Source of the DNA: Scytonema sp. UIC 10036
Lineage (GTDB): Bacteria > Cyanobacteriota > Cyanobacteriia > Cyanobacteriales > Nostocaceae
DNA length: 57,686 nucleotides
Assembly (NCBI RefSeq): GCF_009725235.1
Contig: NZ_WJFC01000074.1
Span: forward strand, 1-57,686
Direction: 5' to 3'
The first letter of the stretch is position 1. Every line of letters starts with the position of its first letter. The position numbers were made by a program, and so were the translations under genes. The notes beneath the pieces are model-generated. The model had not been told where the DNA came from. It saw only the letters and a program-made list of their open reading frames with translations, and made no database searches. Positions 54,401 through 57,686 of this stretch are shown here, one piece after another.

Positions 54401-56703
54401 TGTCCATCAGGAATTTTAACCGTGAGTTGATTGCCATTGAGAGTACCAGATTTAAACTGATAATCTGTACCGGAAATTGCACTGCCAGCTAAGTTAATAA
54501 TGACATCTAAATTTCCTATATTTGTGTTGCGAGTAACTATAAAACTTGCTTGTTGCCCTAAATTATCTTTGGCTTCTCTTGCTATAACTTGCTGAACTTC
54601 CAGGCTAACAAGCCGATCCGATGAGTTAACTTCAAAAGCTCCTAAATCAATTTTTCCTAAGAAGCGTTCTTTACCCCTTTGGTCGAATGATAGTGGCTCA
54701 AAAATAACTCCATCATTATCAATATCAAGGGTGTCTTGAGCAACTGTATTGTCCCCAGCATTAATTGCTGGCGAACCAGCCAGAAGTTGATGGGTAAATG
54801 TGGCACCGCCATTATTCTGTAAAGGTCCCAGGCGAGGATTATTGTTAATAACTTCGTAGACTTTACCATTAACAGTTATTGTTTTAACGCTACCATCGGC
54901 AATTAAATTAACTCCTTCTAGTTTGGGTGTAACACCAAGAAAATCTTTCGTAAAACCCAAGTTACCACCAATTATGGAGTTTGCTAGAGTAGCGGTATTG
55001 TGGTTATTAATTCCTCCTACATAAGTCCCTGAATTACCACTGAGTGTACTATTTCTTATATTTAACTTATCAAAGTTATCAATACCGCCAGCATCACCAC
55101 TTGCGGAGTTATTGCTGAGTGTGCCATTGCTCAAATTCACTGTGCCTTCTGCATTGGCAATGCCACCACCATCATCTGCAGCAATGTTGCCACTAATCGT
55201 ACTATTTTTTAGGCTGACTGTACCAGCAAAGTTGAAAATGCCCCCGCCATCCCTAGTTATGACATTACTACCAATCGTGCTGTTCCCACTGATGGTGCTA
55301 TTAATTACTGTCAATGTTCTTAAAAGACTATTGCGTTTAAGCTGAATTTCATCTCCTCTCCCTAAGACTGGGCCATTGTAGATACCACCACCATCACTAT
55401 GTGAGGAGTTACCACTAATAATGCTGTTGCTTATGGTAAAAGTACTGTATTGCTCTGAATAGTACTCGGTTGGGCCGTTGGCAATACCTCCTCCGTGGGA
55501 AAATGCTAAATTACCGCTTATGGTGCTGTTGTTAAGGCTAAATGTACCAAAATCGTTATGAACGCCTCCTCCGTCTAGCGCAGAGTTGCCACTAATCGTA
55601 CTGTTGTTAACGATGACTGTACTTGTACCGGAATAATGGTAGTTGTAAATGCCCCCACCTCTCCATCCCTCACTGGCAACAGTGTGATTGTTACTAATTG
55701 TGCTGTTGTTCAGGGTTAATGTGCCTAAGTTGAAAATGCCAGCACCAGAATTTCTTGAAACATTATCTGTGACAGTGGAACGGTTCAACGTCAGATGCTC
55801 ATAGTTGATAATACCACCGCCTGTATAGATGGCAGATGTAGGTCTTCCTTCTTTAATAATCAACCCAGAAATATTAACTGCACTTTGCTTATTAAAATCG
55901 CCATCGTCAATTCTAAGAACGAGAGAGGATTTGTTTCCGCTAACAGTAATATCTGGCGTACCATTACCGTCAATATCGCCATTAATTGTTAGGGCTTTGT
56001 TGATGTTTAATTGACCAAGAGTTAGTGCAATCGTTCCACTATTGGCAAAGGTAATAGTGTCTCCAGGAGTAGCAAGCGAAATTGCTTCTCTGAGCGACAA
56101 ATCTCCGGCACTATAATTGCCATCATTTTCATCAACCAGCGTATCAACTTTCAAAGTTGCCGCTTCAATTTCAGTCCCATCTGCTAGGACAAAGGTGTCA
56201 TCCTCAGCTTGCATAAATGCTAATTGCTCGTGACTGAGGCTTTCCCCCCGCACCAACGCTGAGAAAATTGCTCCTTCATCCCCTAAAGAATCAGCACTGT
56301 TGATTTGTGCATCAATAAAGTGACCAATTTCTTCTAAAAGTACACTAGCGATCGCTTCCGGTTTGTCAATGTTTATCTTTAAAAAATCCTGTGAAAGATA
56401 AATTTGATTCGTCGCCGTAGCAAAAGCCCCATTTACTCCATTGATATCTGCTGCATGGCGAATTTCTATCTCCGGAAAATCACTAAAATCTTGGCTTAAC
56501 CATGCCATCCCAAAAGTATCAATCTTAGCCCCTTCCCCAAAAGCTACTGCCATCTTTTGGCTAAAATCATGGTCATTAGCAAAACTCTGTAAGTACCCTT
56601 GTGTCAGCAATAGAGCTTGTTCTAAAGCTGTTAACTCTGTTGCATCAAGGGTTAAAGAAGACTTTATAAGTAAATTGTTGCCGGAAATATGTGCATTGTT
56701 CAT
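42403..56703 (-). CDS. Giant multidomain exported surface protein (Calx-beta, beta-helix, cadherin-like, DUF4114)
   Basis: A 4766-residue extracellular or surface protein with no classical signal peptide, as in type I-secreted cyanobacterial giants. In order: a metallopeptidase-like N-terminal domain (about 1-185) whose zinc motif is degenerate (LLEEIGHFID, Glu for the first His); a CSLREAI-type start (SLREAISLATPGDTITF) and a right-handed beta-helix (about 270-680, repeated NSTISGN and GGGIYN); Calx-beta-like repeats (about 700-2210, TVTVTGVDDN units); a tandem repeat of about 100 residues (about 2250-2780); beta-rich repeats of about 50 residues (about 3310-3500, SIFNNTLANVNFSGN); an SdrD-B-like segment (IWFDANNNAIFDPEE); cadherin/VCBS-like domains (about 4090-4420); and DUF4114 at the end (FGFEDLPSGGDKDFNDVV). 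Likely roles are adhesion or matrix formation. No type I secretion genes adjoin it. Confidence 0.9.
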   Translation of the reverse strand: MNNAHISGNNLLIKSSLTLDATELTALEQALLLTQGYLQSFANDHDFSQKMAVAFGEGAKIDTFGMAWLSQDFSDFPEIEIRHAADINGVNGAFATATNQIYLSQDFLKINIDKPEAIASVLLEEIGHFIDAQINSADSLGDEGAIFSALVRGESLSHEQLAFMQAEDDTFVLADGTEIEAATLKVDTLVDENDGNYSAGDLSLREAISLATPGDTITFANSGTIALTLGQLNINKALTINGDIDGNGTPDITVSGNKSSLVLRIDDGDFNKQSAVNISGLIIKEGRPTSAIYTGGGIINYEHLTLNRSTVTDNVSRNSGAGIFNLGTLTLNNSTISNNHTVASEGWRGGGIYNYHYSGTSTVIVNNSTISGNSALDGGGVHNDFGTFSLNNSTISGNLAFSHGGGIANGPTEYYSEQYSTFTISNSIISGNSSHSDGGGIYNGPVLGRGDEIQLKRNSLLRTLTVINSTISGNSTIGSNVITRDGGGIFNFAGTVSLKNSTISGNIAADDGGGIANAEGTVNLSNGTLSNNSASGDAGGIDNFDKLNIRNSTLSGNSGTYVGGINNHNTATLANSIIGGNLGFTKDFLGVTPKLEGVNLIADGSVKTITVNGKVYEVINNNPRLGPLQNNGGATFTHQLLAGSPAINAGDNTVAQDTLDIDNDGVIFEPLSFDQRGKERFLGKIDLGAFEVNSSDRLVSLEVQQVIAREAKDNLGQQASFIVTRNTNIGNLDVIINLAGSAISGTDYQFKSGTLNGNQLTVKIPDGQFKSPIVEVVAIDDKFVESSETIDLQISPLKTSNGEIVYNVEQAKSNINLEIQDNESKIYLSTYYKSGENDGSENDKNNDNLSEPGKFYINFFGEPSQPFTLFYNLSGEAKKVEDYTIGAAISFKDGNSISEKHLTVPNEINSLEIPSGTVGITLFVNVKNDAIDEDNETVTLTLLPDPKGENYDIHYDFVSASIRIEDNDEAGILIEPVSVTTTEDGAKAQFNFSLKTKPLENIVLQLKGLDTSEGILSSETLTFTPDDYDLKTVKTITITGVDDNLIDGNVKNTITVDVISQDAKYDSLETQFEYENQDNDKAGITLNIQDSETSETGDTAKFTVVLNAQPSNPVTIDIKGVDTSEGELSTSSLTFNSNNWNTPQTVIVTGVDDFIDDEKQTYTISFDASKSSDTNYAKLTQANLDQLNQKVEIGNLDNDTAGVTLSPMTGNVTEDGVTATFTVKLNSQPLKEVKIQIISSNETEGTVSPAFLSFNSNNFFTPQTVTVTGVNDNSIDGNKSFTISTTVISEDDKYKNIKVADFEVFNIDNDVVPTASINAGHSIIEGHPGIFMISLDRPALVGGATVQVAISGTATLGKDFNLIETIQFNEGETEKALTLTSVNDRIAEYPETITLTLLSVNSNEYIPSSTNKTATLTLNDNDVAGVKITARNNNTSESGGKSEIEAVLTSQPESAVEINLTSSNLTEGTLSISKLTFTPEDWNKAKTVTVTGVDDNQADGSTEFKIQATATSFDPKYNNITIAPLQLINQDNESFGVLIIKSNGNVVVSEAGTTDTYQIALTQPPTSNVQVTATADSQTEISLDGVNFAPTQIISLNDTTPRTVTVRALADGEVTGDRTSTIVHRITASSDPNYPIDLVVDALHAAVKDQDLPTVSILSTANASEESTVAGQFNLLLSAAAPAGGITINYQVEATSTATANNNQPFGPGEPDYFVLPGSIYIPEGATGVTIEVLPTPDDKVTEPLETVNLTLIAGSGYLVNNAKASNTVSIGDDDIAGVRITESGSLTKGFEGGSDDYTIRLTSQPRNNVEVLIATDKYSTAIDKLTFTPTNWNIAQTVTVNFVDDGIVSGDRKSIITHQVSSQDPNYQNIHVGDVEATVLEDETAGLTVSPSIQLKEGQQEVATYTLVLDTKPTANVTINFSPDSLFEAIAPMTFTPNNWNIPQNVLVTPVDDNRVTGNRTGTIIQKVVSNDPAFNNLPIKNAVVSVLENDTTSIVVNISDGINQVREGNQTDSFTIALSSQPASDVKIEFLTTSPLSPLTPVIFTSTNWNQPQTVNVVAVNDGISQGSIREKTPIRLSVISNDAGYNGFKLNDIPVDIADVAGVTVTKTSLQVGEGERSTTYQMRLNSEPYSDVTINFAATGGLLEAIAPITFNRSNWNQAQTITVKGVESALGVADLGATSIRHIVTSQDPGYHNLNLSDVNVTVFSDNTFLTWDELVSAVGKEIGSVPSGLKTTLETRLGSLFLPVTLKSIEGAHLLLSYPGNLNTNNLLQKLPNLATIATNLKLASLQGEIANAQIEVEGFDLKQPEFNLIIPDLSAETLLGLLTNVKLADVANNLLANVPAFDLKVERDRLRLGYLSNQSLNNLLGKTPGVQDLANTLKLPTLTVTAPNITIIDPATNPRYELSVASLPVNSLQSWLTTQVDALDSALPDTVQSAIKALANTAQDLDLVVSDNAVQVTYGGNLNVKEIINPLANQLGLSHPLPAELAIANPAFKILNPGDNPSFEFTAPRLSIASLQSWLTSQVNSLLPTEIQNLANQAQNLDLILAEDQLRLTYLGDINVGSALNKLTETLGLGSPFNNTLAIKNPEVAIEKNDSGDFTYAFSIPRLARADAGSLLSELNAPSFINSLLAEISNLGLTFGKDKLALTYNGDFDLRKPINELASALGLGTPISSPLTVSNPRIRIEGTGNKRSFELAVSRLPFNQSLDLMEDIFGHELPNEVTASLQSIGNNLDDLEFVLSQKPQDKENLSSQYSITLRYQDEVNFTVDIDDILGKSPAFIEKAIKAANQAFFGSENLMLKLAEPEISVATGPDLGFGAELNGKRFNITYDKKGDFQLRYELPDLIDFTDFAKGVPILDLFKVSDPDLIISSETKKIEDSRLSSITLVEGFNFIGTIDFKSGTDQFSKFINEHLGIESLGVLAGLGSEGASLAAVVPLNATLLSLGELKAILKNLKLGLAVDKSLNPNFGFTGNLELSGYDPFQNNEPTLFLSGNVQLNPFPVSTVTAGFALQTNSSPWKNPFGIPDSEIRNLAFELGGTYTFPFINSIGFLGDARFGNYDLKAAFSIDRTNLKNIALFLKTNQPLTLVDLLVGPIGSFALKQVGDEIPVIDKTLDLLDTILDVTVSGLDLNNDGENEPLIQFVPFKTDIAGIPLEEGFAINAQVDAYGVKGKLALNAQTNLSEITGSLALSRINLGGLGVVIIEGANNEPDLNLDIKIGTSTSPLISGDASVQLFGFELAEADFRVGVDDVDIKGKLALPGLQLNTDFTASNITKSNLTFSGSANALVFGNPIVGATVSGDRTRFNATGSLNLLGIPGVLQGNANATIALGTTFNDFALTGSGNLSIFNNTLANVNFSGNRNGISATGRLDFPDIPSVLTGGVNANVAIGNNDFTLTGSGNLSIFNNSLANVNFSGNRNGISATGRLNFPSIPGIFAGGLDANVTLGNNNFDLSGSGGLSIFSYPIANASFSGNRNALTATGSLSLGISKVLLGNINSTVTIGSNINNFALSGNGNIYLLGRNLSNVSVNGSKTSLGFAVNTNIFGSGKSNLSVNLHQHGFDLTGKLKTPTLSFGKINIAGFDVTTNLDVSKSGLISGSLKDINLTVLGKKLGGFNINLGKTNRDFDSFDDILARIKSEAEKKVTNVADTVKGILNEAIQAGKDAAQKIIVQPVRDAATTIAGYLKNGSIEGATIWFDANNNAIFDPEEPNTITQSDGTYILEIPQGLDLSTGLICSQGGIDATTGLPFQTTLAVLPGSNITPLSVLIQQLVTEGKTIDDALAIIQSEFGISSDIDLFGFDHQDETLNANPQARAVILAVTKVQSAVLGIQNLLAGAGGSTVTEQQAPVNSVLSAAAYSAVVDLIVSRQLNLEDANQVKTIIRAAATEAQSLLQAKGLSFNIDLNVIESIADEAAQVLVAGAIKKQILSDEASDGFDLLRRVTQAKRVSNGEEANALNLLGQGKLSETEILAYADTSDDALATIRAVTLLPQLGGVSDLFLVEGEQLADFPITVYDFETPQNKLIINITSDNEKLLPAGNVVLTPGSNEYTRFLNISPIAGQTGSANIKVSVTDSDGQTIDRIFVVTIEANKAPLFLSTGYFTVSSNAERGTVVGNLDANDGNGGSTDISVGYSMTSGNKDLNSNGERPFGIDLNGEIFVNDPEDLAIADSSTPFNLTVVAADSDLESTTQVTINVTSTTTNTPHIVTTNEDTILNGNVLNDWSSGVETEMNRDLTVTAVNGKTADVGTQIALASGALLTLNANGNFSYNPNRQFESLAVGKNATDSFSYTIADGKGGSTGTTSVTITGVNDAPTLVNAIADRSTLADTAFSFTFDVNTFTDIDAGDNLTYSATLKDGSHLPSWLKFNPATRNFSGTPTNANIGSLEIEVRATDNNGLIATDTFLLTVAQQNGSPTFKLAKIADDIFTIANSSGKSKLKVTLIEQTSKLVNEIGVFTVDDAQGKIDGIAPGEAGYAEAALNRSQVIFSALANLPNGFNTNNLTHLLEFNSGENLRFYLVRNSTTDAVRAGATPLTDLLFSNPLRQKITDLGSDEFSLAWKDTDGNSSDDFKDLVVKIQSTNDSLPLGTNLQGKSQGEVIDLRGITSQVKADFVINREADFDNFIGFYQVADENGGIDTNSDGTADIFAGQTGYIEAAVRGRVAGIDLTVDRQGTATYTGTLQPGSIFAPFMIVNGKPDALLDSNSNNDPAVYFPFLGANADKVDHIRLLGNNVFGFEDLPSGGDKDFNDVVMRVNLSIA
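46100..46770 (-). repeat. Tandem coding repeats of about 50 residues in the giant gene
   Basis: Units such as GSGNLSIFNNTLANVNFSGN, then RNGISATGRLDFPDIPSVLTG occur four to five times in tandem with high DNA identity (for example CTAAAGTTGACGTTAGCAAG at two sites 180 nt apart). This points to recent duplication within the gene. Confidence 0.75.
48300..49960 (-). repeat. Tandem coding repeats of about 100 residues in the giant gene
   Basis: About five units follow the pattern SLQSWLTSQV, NLDLILAEDQLRLTYLGD, ALNKLTETLGLGSP, LAIKNPEVAI. They are diverged at DNA level. I do not recognise the domain; each unit looks like a helix-rich part followed by beta strands. Confidence 0.7.
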
Positions 56704-56887
56704 CTATGGAGCAGCCTTTGTAGACAAGAAGGGAGTTAACTCAGATTTTTTGGGTAAAACTTCTGTCCAAACAGTCTAACTTTGTATAAAATTTGATGGT
56801 TGGAAAAAGTCGCAGAAAAGTCGGAATTTATTAGTAAATTTACGAAAACTTTAAAAACTATAGCTTTTCTCAGTCTAATGAGGTACA

Positions 56888-56930
56888 CCCCCCTTTCATC
56901 CCCCCTTGGTAAGGGGGGATGAAAGGGGGG
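56888..56930. repeat. Long perfect hairpin CCCCCCTTTCATCCCCCCTT and its complement
   Basis: The 20-nt arm at 56888-56907 pairs exactly with 56911-56930 over a 3-nt loop. Outer arms TGAGGTACA (56879-56887) and TGTACCTCA (56939-56947) extend the pairing with a short bulge on one side. Confidence 0.85.
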
Positions 56931-57081
56931 TAATTTTTGTACCTCACTAGGTTGGAATTTGCTGTAGATACTTTAAGTGCGAATGTTGTAGTTACTTATA
57001 GTATTGCTAAGTCATTAAATGATGGTAGAAGAAGCGATCGCTTTGAATAATAACGGTTGTCAATACAGCTTTATTTGTATA

Positions 57082-57217
57082 TAAGTAAGTCGGCGTTAAA
57101 AAATCAACCTGTGTAACAAAATGTAAAATCAGCAAAGAGCTTATGAATACTTTGTTTTAGGTTTTTTACAAAAATTATCATACATTGATTTTATTCTGCC
57201 GACTTACTTACACAGGT
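57082..57217. mobile_element. Small MITE-like inverted-repeat unit
   Basis: TAAGTAAGTCGGC (57082-57094) is inverted at 57198-57210, and ACCTGTGTAA (57107-57116) is inverted at 57208-57217. The overlapping pairs suggest a small non-autonomous element, or the remains of two. It has no coding content, and no certain target duplication was found. Confidence 0.45.
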
Positions 57218-57686
57218 AATTCGGTAGTTATTACGCAGAATTTATACAATGGTTTTTATCAAGTTTTTTAATAATTTTAGTCAAGAGAAATAAATGAAAA
57301 AAGGATTTAGGTGATGGAAATACCGTGTAGGGTTATTTGCCAAAACGGGATGCTCCCTCCAAATCTAATCTCCTAAACGGATAGTGACAATTCAAAAGTC
57401 ACTTCACCAATTTCACTCAGAACCAGGCTCATATACGGGCTTAATTAACACCACTGTTAACAAATCATACTCACCTTTGTTCTTTGTGTTCTGATTGCCA
57501 AGGGAGCAATTACGCTTCGTCTTACCCGATGGCAGGGTTTCCGTATCTCGTCTTACCTACAGGGTTTCGACCTGTCCCTGACCGAATAATTCGTAATACC
57601 AATTTAATATGAAGTTGCACATTATTTTTACCCCTCCTAACCTCCCCTTATAAAGGGGAGGAAAATAAATTTCCTGTTTCCCCCCT

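Larger units (their letters stand above)
56704..57686. promoter_or_regulatory. Upstream region of the giant gene with large inverted repeats
   Basis: No gene is supported in 983 nt. It holds a 20-bp perfect hairpin (56888-56930) extended by outer arms, an inverted-repeat pair (57082-57210), one GCGATCGC site (57036), and near the edge a palindromic ACCTCCCCTTA/TAAAGGGGAGG (57641-57662). The giant gene's promoter probably lies within the first 170 nt, but no clear box was found. Confidence 0.5.

Noticed and set aside
42615..55992. Numerous plus-strand frames of 60-140 residues opposite the giant gene
   Set aside because: They are antisense shadows of one long, clearly coding frame.
57480..57600. 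GC-richer segment with CAGGGTTTC...CTGTCCCTG pairing, considered as a riboswitch
   Set aside because: No conserved riboswitch core could be recognised, and the downstream gene on the plus strand lies outside the window.

Overview
The window is chromosomal DNA of a filamentous, heterocyst-type cyanobacterium (order Nostocales). The evidence is a linked phycoerythrocyanin (pecBACEF) and phycocyanin (cpcBAC) operon, abundant GCGATCGC (HIP1) octamers, short tandem heptamer repeats between genes, DevBCA-type exporter genes, a PatA-type response regulator, a CYP120-like P450 and a very large Calx-beta/DUF4114 surface protein. No tRNA, rRNA or CRISPR array was recognised by eye.

Layout. (1) 1-6522, minus strand: pecB-pecA-pecC-pecE-pecF, then cpcB-cpcA-cpcC, running off the left edge. 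These genes build phycobilisome rods; PecE/PecF attach and isomerise the PecA chromophore. (2) 7242-15716: an RluD-like pseudouridine synthase, a gene-poor 1.3 kb stretch, a PatA-type regulator, a small zinc-ribbon protein, a secreted protein, an LRAT-fold gene interrupted by an in-frame TGA, ArfB and a GHL10-like glycosyl hydrolase. (3) 15921-21224: a TetR regulator with palindromic operator-like sites, devB and devC, an AI-2E/PerM-type membrane protein, and devA. (4) 21536-31596: an HPP membrane protein, divergent TonB-like and ExbB genes, a REC-wHTH-HPt-REC-REC regulator, a TnpB-like fragment overlapping the end of a histidine kinase, an alpha/beta hydrolase behind more copies of the operator-like site, a GUN4-domain protein and a site-2-protease-like M50/CBS protein. 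(5) 31866-41105: an OGFr-domain gene with a frameshifted partner, a methyltransferase, another frameshifted gene coupled to an MrfA-type helicase, an EAD1-pseudokinase-globin-like protein and a P450. (6) 41106-42402: a coding-free stretch holding a nested mini-transposon-like structure, 31-bp tandem repeats and a 20-bp perfect hairpin. (7) 42403-56703: one 4766-residue repetitive exported protein. (8) 56704-57686: its upstream region, with large inverted repeats.

Three small genes are each broken by one lesion (an in-frame stop, a 1-nt insertion, a 2-nt duplication). Dispersed repeats are prominent: a GAGGCGGAGCCTC family (4 copies), an AGGTTGGGTT...AACCCAAC family (at least 6 loci), and a bipartite repeat at 19 kb whose halves recur separately in the phycobilisome operon. 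The strongest candidates for something undescribed are the EAD1-pseudokinase-globin-like protein (37734-39392) and the element at 41138-41823, which has three regularly spaced sites at each end and a second 210-bp element inserted in it.
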